From Coptis chinensis (Eukaryota > Streptophyta > Magnoliopsida > Ranunculales > Ranunculaceae): 64,000 nucleotides of DNA. The notes beneath the pieces were generated by a model. That model saw only the letters and a list, made by a program, of their open reading frames with translations. It was not told the origin of the DNA and searched no databases. The stretch lies in the NCBI GenBank assembly GCA_015680905.1, contig CM027377.1:28544501-28608500 (forward strand). The letters run 5' to 3'. The first letter of the stretch is position 1; the number at the start of each line of letters is the position of its first letter. Positions 35,140 to 45,809 of the stretch are shown one piece after another. The position numbers were made by a program, and so were the translations under genes.

Positions 35140-38100
35140 GGTAATTCACTTTGATCATTCTTTGGCTGCCGAAAGTGATAATTGGAAAATATCAGACAAT
35201 ATTTTAGGTTGATTGCTAAATAATTGCTCAAGACTTTTGAAAGACATAACATAGGCCCCATTAATATATTTTGAGTACATGAACTATTCACATCAAGAAA
35301 TTGAAGAGCATTAGGAGGCGCCTTTAAATAAGGTTATTGTATCGAGACAACATAATAGTATACTACAAAGAAAATTATTAATTAGGGGGGAAAAGAACAA
35401 TATTAAGTTGTCAGATTGCGCTCTTTCGGTCTTTACTACAGGCATTAACATTTAAAGTCTAACCAGATTCACTTGCCCAGACTATTTAGCTCGTCATCGA
35501 GTAGCTATAGCATAACCATTTAGAGATTGGTACAATGGTACCCGGTTCTGGATACGCCCAGTTTTGTACCAACTGCCCCTAAGTTTGTATTAGCTGGGTT
35601 TAGTGGCTTCTTAAACCACTTTACAATTTCTTTTTAGTTATTATCGTCAATTAAATGCATCATATTTCTTTTCGCCAGGGGAGAACCTAAACAAAAATGG
35701 TTAAATATCTTTGCCAAATAATGAACCACTTAAAATTAGTTTGGTGATGGATGTACACTAGCTTCAAAGTCATCATAATCAATACTATTCGTGAAGAAGC
35801 CACACAAGTTTATGTAGAGCTTGATGCACTTATTATTCTCCCCTCTTCTTTCAATGAATAAATTCTCACAATATTATTTCGCCTTGGTTATATCTTATAT
35901 GAATCCATGCAACAATCTCAATTGGAACATATTATTCGCCACTCAGGTGCTTTGTGCAAGCATTGCCAACAGATATAAATGCAAGCATCACCGTGGAATC
36001 CTAGGTTTTCTTGAAATGTTTTAGCACGTAAATGCATAATAAAATATAGAATCTTCTTTAGTCAATTTAACCAGTTTTTGGTTCACGTAAGAGGAAAGAT
36101 AAATTAATATGTTGGGTCTCCAAATCCATAATATGTCGTAGTTTGCATAAGACGCATTCTAGACCAAATCATTGACTTTGCTTATTACAACGCCCCGAGC
36201 CCTCCTTATGTATCCACTTAATAGGTTATTGTTTATGTTGTGTAAAATGCATTCCAATAGCCGTCAATGATTTGGTCCATTGTAATACAATCATATGACG
36301 GCTATTGGAATTAGTATAGTTCTATTGGCACATCATTTGACCAAATTCCCCGATATTCTCCACGCCTTAGCCTCTTCCTTTTCAACTTTATGCTAATTTG
36401 TTCAAAATAAAAGTGTCAATCCGCTGACTTTTTTTCCTTAACAATGGATTGCGACTCGCCAAGTCCAATAGAATCATTGGTGTCGCAGAGTATGGGATAT
36501 GGATTGTGCTTTCGGATCAACAAAATGCAAGGAACAATCTACCATTGGCCGCTTTCATACATATCTCTGTGGATCCATGGCAGTTCCAATATTCTAACAC
36601 CATCTCAACTATCCGAAGTTCACGGACACCATGGCGATGGCGGGAACTACAAGTTCACGCGGTATGATGTGATTAAAAATAACTGCAGCTTCACCCTCAA
36701 TTCCAACTCTAGATTTAAGTGATAAAAACCAAGATACTTGGCGGACAAGTGTTCCAATTTCTTACATGCTAGAAGGGACACAAATGCTTCCACTATGTCA
36801 TGCCTCATGTACGTAATGTGGACACTTCCCCACTTGCAAGAAAAAGGTGGTAGGAGATATTATGGAGGCAACCCACCGCTATCAATTCTTAGACAAGACA
36901 TGTTGCAATATCTTTGTGCTGCTCTATCTGAGCTTCTTAGTACCCGAAGTGTTCTGTTCATGTCTGGTCAGATGGTCGCGCCAAATGGTTTGTCGCAGGA
37001 CAGCCAGATCAAGGCGACAGTGGGAGCTTTCTCATTCTTGAAGTCCACTGATTTCAGCAGATGTTTAGCCTGGTTCTGATTCGGTTTCATTTTAGATGGG
37101 ATCTTACATCGACTCCTATTAATCACTGCAAGGATCTACAATACAGGCCTCGAAACAAAAGAGTTGTACATTTTATTATGCTAATCGACTATATTGAAGT
37201 TTATTTATTGATTTCTCGACATGCCCTCGGTGATCTCTCAGAGGAACCACCGAAGAAAAAAAATTCCTGGTACAAATAAAACAAAAATGCGAACCGCATA
37301 AGACAATCCAGATTGAAACAGCAAAAACTGAAGCAACACATGTACTCTCTCAAGAGATTAACACACTCCATCATAAAGAAGCCGCTCAGAAAATCCGGGA
37401 TGAACTGGATGATCGTTTGCCATAAACTAATGTTATCAAAAGATGTTATTCGCAAAAGTCGGGGTACAAACGTATTTAACAACATCACATTTCTCATTTG
37501 CAAAGGGTCCAAGAAACAACCGCTCTGGATTACTACCCAATCACAATCCAAAACAGGAAGAATGACTCGAGGAGAAAACGTTGCTGAACCTACATAAGAA
37601 GTAGACTGATGGACTGGCGCATTAAAGATGTAGGCTTCACAAGAATATTCCAAAGAAAAAAAAATTCAAGAAGAGATAGGCAGCAGAATCAAATACCATC
37701 TCTTCTTCGGATGGAACAAGTACTCAAATTTTATCTACGGAAAAGGTGTTGGTAAATAGAACCTTAAAGTCATCCCATCACTTTAAACAAGCCACCAACA
37801 AGAAGAAGAGAAACGCTTCAATTCATACCGAAAGTAGGCTTATTATTATGTCCAAGGTCAGCCGACTTATGAAGCAGAAAAAATCAAGTCCAAAAGAGGA
37901 TATTTTGTGATGTAAAGAACTACGTTATGAATTCTCGCTCAACCGAGCATTTGACAGGATGAATGCATTTATGAGTTTTGTTACCTATCAAAAACGAGAT
38001 TTAACATATCAAAAGTGAGATGCTCAACTTCTATTATTATGGAATTTTTCTCTTTGCTTTTGAATGCAATGTGTCTTTGGTTGGAATAATGGAATATTTG

Positions 38101-38197
38101 TTGTTACATTAGAATTACTCATAGAAGCAAATCACGCATAAAATTATTTTTCATTTATATAGGTGCTTTGTGGTAGCATGGTAGGAATACAGAACTT
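35140..38197. other. Helitron interior without recognised genes
   Basis: Mid-sized frames exist at 36444-36722, 36738-37079 and 37201-37653 (minus), but none resembles a known family. A stretch at about 37275-37420 reads as a charged, helix-like peptide (QIETAKTEATHVLSQEI) and may be another captured exon. Confidence 0.35.
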
Positions 38198-38285
38198 TAG
38201 CCACCGCTTATTTTAGTTCACGTATCCTTGGTTTTTACCCCAAACTTTTAAATCACAAGGGTACCTAAAAGTTTCACCCAATAAA
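38198..38285 (+). repeat. Internal Helitron 5'-end-like segment
   Basis: Aligns with 32917-33000 (AAACTTTTAAATCACAAGGG versus the terminal copy with AAAAGGG, then AAAAGTTTCACCC in both). It suggests an older or nested Helitron unit that shares the single 3' end at 41340. Confidence 0.65.
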
Positions 38286-39102
38286 ATATTGACAGTTTTA
38301 AATTGAAGGGTATGTTTGTCCTTCAACAACCAACGAAAAAAAAAAAAAACCGGTGACTTCTCCTTTCAAAATAATAGAGCCAAAAGACACCGTTTCAAAC
38401 CATTTCCCATCTCTTTTTCCTTCTACCATCTATGCCTTCTCCATCTCTGTTTACAAACTCCATTTTTTTTCTCCTTTGTATGATTTTTATACTCTCTCAC
38501 GAACTCCGATATTTTATCTCCATCTTTCTTTTTGAGAATTTGCATATACGACCGGCAATGGATGAGGTTAGTTTTCTCTCATTTCGCTTTTTCCATGGAT
38601 AGTATGCCTTTTCAAAACAAACACATGGCGGTATTGCTCTTTCATCACACGTAAATATTAATGGAGTGTTTTATTGGTTGGTCTTTGGATTATCCCTGCT
38701 ACCAAATACAGTGATTATGTGCAATGGTTGCTATGGAATGTGCTTGGGCCAATCGTAAGGATATTTGCATTATATTTCATCAAGTATCAATGAATTTAGG
38801 GTGTTGTCCTTTGAATGCTTGGCCTCAATAATAGACCATCTCCTTTCGTTGCTTTTATGCATTTACTCAAATAGTAACTTCGTGATTAGTCATTTTTTTT
38901 TGTAGGAGCACATCCAACTATGTGATTATTCATTTTGTTTTTATTTTTATTTACGTGGTAGGAGCACATCCAAATATCCGATACTTTCGAAGAAGACATC
39001 TCACGTAGTTTTAGGGATAGAAATAGATATCAAAGGCGGTTTCAAACACCACATTCGCCTACTTCTGCAGAAGGTATTCGCACAACTTTATTTTTAATCA
39101 AA

Positions 39103-39144
<42 letters not shown>

Positions 39145-41310
39145 TGGTTGGGGTGCTTTGTTTATTGCCCATCATTTGTGTACTTCACTGTTTTTCCAAT
39201 TTCAAGATCTCATCCACAAACACACCCTCGCGTGTACATCTTACCAACATTCGTCCGACAAAGGCTAGATACACAAACACTCCTAACAATCAACAATCAC
39301 ATGCAATTAAGTAATTTTACTTTGATTTTTTTACTATTTTCTCATTTAATCTCTCTAGTATGAGTGTTTCCTCTCTGAATAGCCGTCAAGCATATAATCA
39401 GCCTTAAATCTGTTTTAACTTATGCCCTTATAGCATGTTCTCGACCTTTTAATTAGAACTTGGGAAGTGACTATCGAATTCGCGTAGTTAGTGTCCAATC
39501 ATTGGCGCCTCCTCGTCGTTATAAACGTAATCATCATCATGCCATCAAGATTCAAACTCCATTTCCCATCATCCCATGTAGTAATGAGGAGAGCAACACA
39601 AAGGCCAATATCAAATGTGCACCCACTATCACAAAGATTCCAACTTTTCCTCCAAAGGTGCATATATGGACTATACCACGCGTGTGGATTGGATGCTCCC
39701 GCTTTGTCCGAACGAAATAATGAAGGTTCACCACCGTGAGGAGCACTATGAATTTTTATCCCGGACGTCAATGAAATATTGGCGGTTATGAATAACTTTT
39801 TCCCATTTCCCTAGGGAAACATATATTACATAAAACAAACAAAAAATAATGCATATTGCAGTTTTTCCGTATGTGAGGAATCATATAGTTTAACCTCGAT
39901 TCACAATCAACTTGCGCCAAGCTTTTGTTGGGTGTGTCATGCCTTGGTAGCTCAAAGCAAAATGGCTAAGAAAAATTAAAAAGTTTCGTGAATGAAGGAT
40001 TAGATACTCATAAATGGCATGAAACCAAACGATTACCAAATAGGGAACACCATAATGGTATTGTTAATGGAAAAGTTAATATTTTGCCTCCATTCTCTTG
40101 ACAAAACTGTTCAACGAGACTACCATTTGGCTCAATATTTATATAATTTTTCTGCATCATTGCCATTGTCCATGCTACCGTCGACCCATGTCAAGAGATT
40201 GTTCGTAGGTTAGTTAGTACTCAATATCTGAAATCAATGCTTTCATAAAATGACCATTCATCCAATGCAATCAATACACAATGCTCCTTGGAAAACCTAA
40301 CCACCACTACCAAGTACAAATCCATGTCGCCAACCAAGTCACAACGCCACCACCAAATGACCGATCGACAACAAGGTTCCAAATAAGGCAAGATTGCTAA
40401 AGTTTATTTTGAAACCATCACCGGGCTTTCTGACATCGAAAACTAACTTGAAATATTTGGAATCACCCCCAGTGATATGTTTGCTTACTCTAGATGTAAT
40501 TCAACGATGCAGCCTAGAATCCATAATTTCTTACTTCGGTGCACCTCCATACAAATGGATTGAAAAAATTCAACCCTCCATCATTTGAATCATTCAATCT
40601 TGCCACATAGCCATCTTATCGAAAAGCTATTATTCATACATTCAATTCAGTCCACATATTATATCCGGACTTAAATGTAAACGTTTCTAAATTAAAAAAA
40701 AAAATGGCTTTTTTTTTTAGCAACATTTTTCTTTCTCTCATCCAACCTACTTACTTATTTAATCGGACCAAAATATTCAACAACAAAAAAACAATTGCTA
40801 ATGAATTCGCTAGATCATTTTGAAGACAATAATAAGAAAAATGTTATTCTTCTTGCATTTTTCTTTAGATATTTTAATCTTCAGTTAAGAATACATATTA
40901 TGTTGCACAACATGATGTAGTATTCTTATATCTTACAGGTAGTACACTCATATGAATCCAACAATGTTCCTCCATCACATATAAATGCTCGACAAGAGAA
41001 TTACACAACTAGCAGCACAAAGGTGAATTTCCTCAACATAATATCTATTTTTTAGGTAAATAAGTTTGTGGTATATACAATACTAATTACATACTAGCTA
41101 AATTACAGGCAGTTAAATACATCTTCAAATATATTTATTCGCAGCATGGCAGAGCAGCAAAAATCGTATCAAACAAAAAATAAAACTAACGTATTCAAAT
41201 GTTTTTTTTTTCCCTTAATTAAAGTTTCATTAAGACAAATTTAATATATACTATTTTACATTATACATAATTCTTTCCTTTCATTTTTTCCGCCCCATTT
41301 TTCATTCCTA
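38286..41310. other. Helitron 3' half without recognised genes
   Basis: Includes a poly(T) run at about 39110-39143 and a mid-sized frame at 39460-39720 with no recognised family. The final 900 bp aligns with 7400-8060 of the first Helitron. Confidence 0.4.
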
Positions 41311-41340
41311 GCACGTGCAACGCACGTGCCCGTTTACTAG
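41311..41340 (+). repeat. Helitron 3' hairpin and CTAG terminus
   Basis: GCACGTGC AAC GCACGTGC forms a perfect 8-bp stem. It is followed by an 11-nt tail that ends in CTAG, the Helitron CTRR terminator signal. A host T follows. Confidence 0.93.
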
Positions 41341-41380
41341 TCTAGTTAAATTGATTTATTGTACTTAATTAAGCTTGACA

Positions 41381-41388
41381 TATAAATA
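41381..41388 (+). promoter_or_regulatory. TATA box of membrane-protein copy 2
   Basis: TATAAATA lies 75 bp upstream of the start codon at 41463 and only 41 bp downstream of the Helitron 3' end. The core promoter therefore seems to have survived the insertion while the upstream part was displaced. Confidence 0.5.
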
Positions 41389-41462
41389 AAATTAAGCAAG
41401 ATTACCATAATGTATATGAATTTGGAGATCCATCATCCATAGCATTTAGGACGTCGTAAGGC

Positions 41463-42308
41463 ATGGAGAAGGAAGACTCCTCAACTGTGTCAATGAAGAA
41501 TAAGCTAGGCTTCCTTGACGTTTCTGCGATTCTCAAAAAAGCCACAAACATCCTTTGGAGAATTCCCAAATTTATAGCCGTAGGCATCCAAACCGTGCTT
41601 CCTATGTATTATACTGATCTACTTCATCCTATCATCATCAAAGACCTCTTGTCCGAAATGTCAAAACGCTTGAGAACATTTCCTATTGATACCAACTTAT
41701 TCAGTTGGTTCTACATCAGCACTTTATATTTTCTCAAAACCAATCTCTTTTACATGGTTCAATTCCATCTTCCCATCCTCCTAACTGCAGTCCTAACTGG
41801 CTATTTATGTTCAGTGATGGAAGATGAAGGACGGAGGTTATTGAAGCTGAGGGAAACATTGCTAAGACTCGTCTCCATAGCAAAATGGAAAGGCCCCTTG
41901 CTTCGATTCATCGTTCTATCCTTCACATCGTTTGTTAGTTATGTGATTATTATAACATGTCTTGTTTTTGGAGGCTACTTTGTTACATCAAATAGAGTGT
42001 TTAATACAGTGTTATACACACTAAGTTTTGTTGCAGCCTTAATAAAATGGATGGAATTTAATGCTATATGGAATGTGGGAGCTGCAATATCAAAGGTAAC
42101 AAATGGATTTGAAGAATCATCCAAGTTCTCAGCGTACTATAAAGCGAGAAAAGTACAGGCCTCTGTTCTTCTCTTGCTTCATTTCAATTGGTGTTTTAGT
42201 GCAAGCATCTCATGGCTTCCCTTGGAAGGAATTAATGAACAAGTTGTATATAGTATTATTACAGGTGCAGTGTTGTATGCAAGCTTAATTTGGGGGAAGG
42301 TGATATAA
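41463..42308 (+). CDS. Multi-pass membrane protein of unknown function (family copy 2)
   Basis: A single exon of 281 codons with no break. The start was chosen because MEKEDSSTVS is in frame with the family body and a TATA box sits 75 bp upstream. About six hydrophobic segments are visible: near residues 33-50 (IPKFIAVGIQTVLPMYY), 81-120 (FYISTLYFL and LPILLTAVLTGYL), 150-172 (FIVLSFTSFVSYVIIITCLV), 180-195, 228-245 and 260-278. The ALIKWMEFNAIWNVGAAIS segment aligns with LVKWCDWSAIWNMGMVIS of copy 1 and LKWMDWSVVWNMSILFS of copy 3. It lacks the FYDCKKRVLEKKVDV tail of the other copies, ending SLIWGKVI, so it is diverged or C-terminally shortened. It resembles plant proteins annotated as polyadenylate-binding protein 1-B-binding protein-like, whose function is unknown. 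Its upstream region has been replaced by a Helitron. Confidence 0.75.
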   Translation: MEKEDSSTVSMKNKLGFLDVSAILKKATNILWRIPKFIAVGIQTVLPMYYTDLLHPIIIKDLLSEMSKRLRTFPIDTNLFSWFYISTLYFLKTNLFYMVQFHLPILLTAVLTGYLCSVMEDEGRRLLKLRETLLRLVSIAKWKGPLLRFIVLSFTSFVSYVIIITCLVFGGYFVTSNRVFNTVLYTLSFVAALIKWMEFNAIWNVGAAISKVTNGFEESSKFSAYYKARKVQASVLLLLHFNWCFSASISWLPLEGINEQVVYSIITGAVLYASLIWGKVI

Positions 42309-43135
42309 TTTCTTTTATGAAAGTGATGGTTTTGGGCAAATTGCTGTAAAATCATTTGTTAGTATTATTAGTAGCATTCTTGTTTCCAGTTATCCTTCTA
42401 GGAAGTCTATTTTTTTCAATAGGCATATCAAGCTGTAAATCGCTCAGTTCATATCATTCGGTACATTCTAAGATTGTTTTGCACGTTTACCAGCAGTGTA
42501 TTTGATGTTCTTGAAGTGGTGGTAGTACACTAGTACCGTAGTAGTAGTAGTAGTATACTCAAATTACAGAGAAGCAACAACTTGCGCTTGGAAAGACCCT
42601 CTACTTAAGCTTGTAATCTGCACCAATCTAATATAATCTGATTCTACTCCGAGCACACATGATTATCATTTAGAATTATATTGTTGACCACAGCCTACAA
42701 AACACAAGTTACAGGCTTACAGCGTCGAAAATGGTATTGACCTACATTAATAAAATATAAAGACATATTCAATCTTAAACTCCCTGAACGTGCCTGATTA
42801 TGTAAATTATTATTTAGAACCTTGGACTTCAGGAGATAAACTGTATTATTGGGAGAATAATGCTAGTCAGTAAGCAACTTGCACCTACAATAAGATCATA
42901 TGTTTTTTATTTACAGAATATAAGATAGAGATGCTCGATTATATTAACGTTGGATAGAGCAATACGAAGGCATCGATACGAGAGTAGTGTACCTAATGTC
43001 CATCAAACTCAATCACATACTATATGTATTTTTATTTATTTTTTGATATTATCGAACCCTATATGTCTCAGTCAGAGTAGTTCAGGTCTTCAGGACCTGC
43101 ATCACCTGATACAAACATGGGCGGTTCAACATCGT
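42309..43135. other. Spacer between copy 2 and the LINE-like insert
   Basis: No gene recognised. A short GTA repeat (about 42523-42556) is present. The first 200 bp are probably the 3' UTR of copy 2. Confidence 0.45.
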
Positions 43136-43144
43136 ATATTGACC

Positions 43145-45138
43145 CTTTTTTTTTTTTTTTTTTTTTTGAAAAGTTAAGCTGGGGTTAATGCTGACCCACC
43201 TGTTTTATTGATAATTAACTTGTTACATATGGAATTCTAAGACATCATTCTCATACATACCTTCCCTAAGAGTACAATCATTAGAAGGAGATTCGACAAA
43301 AACACAAGTTCTAAGGCCTCAAGCCTAACACCAAATTTACTCAAAGTACACCATTATTAGAAGTATCTCATTCCACCTACTTTCCCTTTCGAGAATTGTT
43401 TTGCCAAGACTAGATGATCTTTAGAAACATGCTTTTGGGCCTTATCAAACTCTCGGAAGAAGGTTCCACAATGGATGCAAGCAAATGTCTTACCCATTCG
43501 CTCATCCCAAATCTCTTTAATATAACCATCAACATGCTTAACTTTTTTCCTAGCCAAAGTAGAAACTTTCCTCATCATGGCGAGAGTGGGATCATCAATT
43601 TCACCAGGAGATCGTTGAACGTGCTTCTTAGTTTTCTTTTTCTTCTCAATAGTTCTCTATTCATCTCCATTAATCAGAGGTGTTATTGCCAAAATTTCAG
43701 AAGTAACCTCAACAGAATCTTGAGAATGAGTGCATTCAACTTGGTTTATAGCAAGAATAATGTGTTCATTGAAGAACTCATTCTCTTTCTCTCTACCGAC
43801 CTCACCATCGATAGTATTCGAGCATTCATCCTCACTTGTATTCACAAGAGCTTCATATATTTGGTGGTGTTTGTCTTGGAGAAAACGTAGACTATCTTGC
43901 TGAGTTTCTATGCCAATGACACATTCTCTCATTGTAGTAGTTTGAACAATATCAGAGATAGCAACTAGTGTTGTGTTATTTGCAAAGGCAGCAAATTTGT
44001 TACCTACATTCAAATTTCTCACTGATGGATTGTCTAGGGTGGCTTCGATAATTGGCTCATCTGCGACCTTCTCGTGTCTATGTTCCTTTTTTCTCCATGC
44101 CCCTTAAGTGCTCTTTACATTCCCATCGTTCTTACGCATCATTTGGTCAATTCTTGCACTATGAGCGGCTTTTGGTATTTGTTTTTCACATCTTGTTAAA
44201 TTGTGACCAAAAATCTTGCATTTGGTGCAAATCAGGGGCTTCCATGGGAATTCTAATAGAATTTTGTAGATATTCCCACTTCTTCTCTTCAATTTAATAG
44301 ATGCAGGCAATTCTTTATCAGCATTGATATCAATACAAAAATAACAAAAGTAAGCATTTGTTTTCCTTCAAAAGTAAGCATTTGTTTTCCTTCAGTTGTT
44401 TTATCCATGAATAGAGGCTTATCCAGAGAACTAGCTATGTAACTAAATCCCTTAGCAGTCTACAAATGTTTTGGTACATTATAAAGCTTCACCCAAATAG
44501 AGACTCTACTAATTAAACCTCTGTTCTCTTCAACCTCTATTGTCCAAGGTCGGATAACAAACACTTTTCCTGCAATATAGGATGACCCGTTATCTAGGAC
44601 ACTGTCTTCATTGTTGTAAAACTTGAAGTAGTATATATCTCCATCAAGAGCTAAGTCGAAATCGCCTTTCAAGTTCCATCTTTTTGATACATTGGTCTTT
44701 ACCATAGTATACGAGAGTTTTTTGTCGAGAAAAAAACCCACTACACGGTCCTCCCACTCCTTCGCACCTTCTTCAACCAACCACCTGGTCTTCAATAACC
44801 AATGCATCACCTGAAAATTTGGGTTCAAAATAAAATAATTCCTCACAACCAACAGAAGGTGGGATTTCCTTGAGCAACGAGCTCCATCTTCTTCCCTCAT
44901 TGTTCGGCTATGAAGGATTTGGATTAGAATCTCTAGAGATATTCTCAAAATAGGAAGCTTCCTTCTCAAGAGATGGAATTGCCACAACCAAGGAGGAGTT
45001 GGTGGAAACAACAAGAGATGGGTTGGTAGTTGAAGTGGGTTGGAGTGGGGATTGGACAGTGGGAGGTAGAGGAGAAGGGGGAGGGGAGGTGAGTAGTGTT
45101 GGAGGGGGGTCAGGGGGCTTGGTTGCGTCCATTGTTTC
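43145..45138 (-). mobile_element. LINE-like retroposon with ORF1 only and poly(A) tail
   Basis: A 2-kb insert on the minus strand, flanked by a perfect 9-bp duplication ATATTGACC (43136-43144 and 45139-45147). Its 3' end is a 22-nt poly(A) tract (T run at 43146-43167). It contains an ORF1-like protein but no reverse transcriptase. A tail plus a variable-length duplication is the mark of LINE-driven target-primed insertion. The start codon of the protein lies only about 6 nt inside the 5' end, so the copied RNA was nearly leaderless or the insert is 5'-truncated at that point. A 24-bp tandem duplication lies at about 44347-44394. Confidence 0.85.
43357..45132 (-). pseudogene. LINE ORF1-like protein: DUF4283, CCHC knuckle, C2H2 finger
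   Basis: The reading starts at 45132 with MDATKPPDPPPTLL and a proline-rich N-terminus. A DUF4283-type RNA-binding domain follows (HWLLKTRWLVEEG, FDLALDGDIYYFKFYNNEDS, RPWTIEVEE, VSIWVKLYNVPKHL). Next come GFSYIASSLDKPLFMDK and a zinc knuckle CTKCKIFGHNLTRC (C-X2-C-X4-H-X4-C). The C-terminus (43578-43357) carries a classical C2H2 finger, CIHC, 12 residues, then HVSKDH. DUF4283 plus a CCHC knuckle is typical of plant L1-like ORF1. The frame is not open: a stop replaces the tryptophan expected after NVPKHL (near 44460), another stop lies near 43655, and there are frame changes between 44900 and 45130 and near 44300-44350. It would bind nucleic acid, but it is dead as it stands. Confidence 0.75.
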
Positions 45139-45147
45139 ATATTGACC

Positions 45148-45809
45148 TTAATAACGAGTAAACTACTGAAAACCTGAAAATGGACATTTACAGCGGACTG
45201 TAGCTGCGCAAATGTGAAAATAAGTAACTTAATTTTCCAAGGTTTTCAGGAAACTGTTCTGGAAAGCGTTTGAGCAAGGAATGCGCTCATACTCTTTTAA
45301 ATAAATGTTCTGCATTGAGCTTGGGCATTGCCTCTAACAGTTCAACTTCACCAAATTGGTCCATTCAACATACCAAAACACCAAACCTAGAGGAAGTCAA
45401 TTTCGGATAAGATGGTATCAAGTGAATCCAAGGTTGAAGTTGCACTAGACCAAATCCTCCAACTACTTGATATAAATTAAGTGTTGGTCGTCGGTGTAGA
45501 AAGCAGGAAATAGCAAGGAAAGCCAGTATTCTTGACTCCAAAGTCTACTTACTTGTGTGTGTTGACTATTAAGTCCTCAGAAATCACAATAACAAGCTTT
45601 TAGACTTTTCTTACATCTCCAATCATTCTAACTTTCCCATTGGGCATCAACGGCTTAATGAATCAAGAAGTCAGGAACAGTGTGTAAGAGGTATGGTGAG
45701 GTTTTAGTTCTATAACTTGTTAGTGCTCCTATATCTTCATCAAGACTTTGTTATGCTATTCATCTTATTCTGAGAAGAAAAATACAGAGCATAGTCAACA
45801 TAGATAGAA
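45148..45809 (+). promoter_or_regulatory. Upstream region of membrane-protein copy 3
   Basis: Contains the block at about 45490-45610 shared with 32360-32470. That conservation suggests it holds the family promoter. No TATA box was fixed. No other gene was seen. Confidence 0.4.

Larger units (their letters stand above)
32891..41340 (+). mobile_element. Non-autonomous Helitron, 8.45 kb
   Basis: The 5' end TCTTATATATAATGGGAAAA follows a host A at 32890. The 3' end has a perfect hairpin (GCACGTGC, 3-nt loop, GCACGTGC at 41311-41329), an 11-nt spacer and terminal CTAG at 41337-41340, followed by a host T. The A|T target rule is met exactly and there is no target duplication, as expected for Helitrons. 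It carries a WAT1 gene fragment in its own orientation and a second 5'-end-like segment at 38198. No Rep or helicase motif was recognised. It sits between the likely upstream promoter and the start codon of membrane-protein copy 2. Confidence 0.85.

Noticed and set aside
36444-37653. Several frames of 70-150 codons in the third Helitron
   Set aside because: They overlap on both strands and none resembles a known family; probably chance frames in decayed cargo.
39460-39771. Overlapping frames that might hold the Cys-rich start of a Helitron helicase
   Set aside because: A weak C-x-x-C-like pattern was seen, but it could not be aligned with confidence to the helitron_like domain.
41402-41587. 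Minus-strand frame over the start of membrane-protein copy 2
   Set aside because: It is a shadow of the plus-strand gene.
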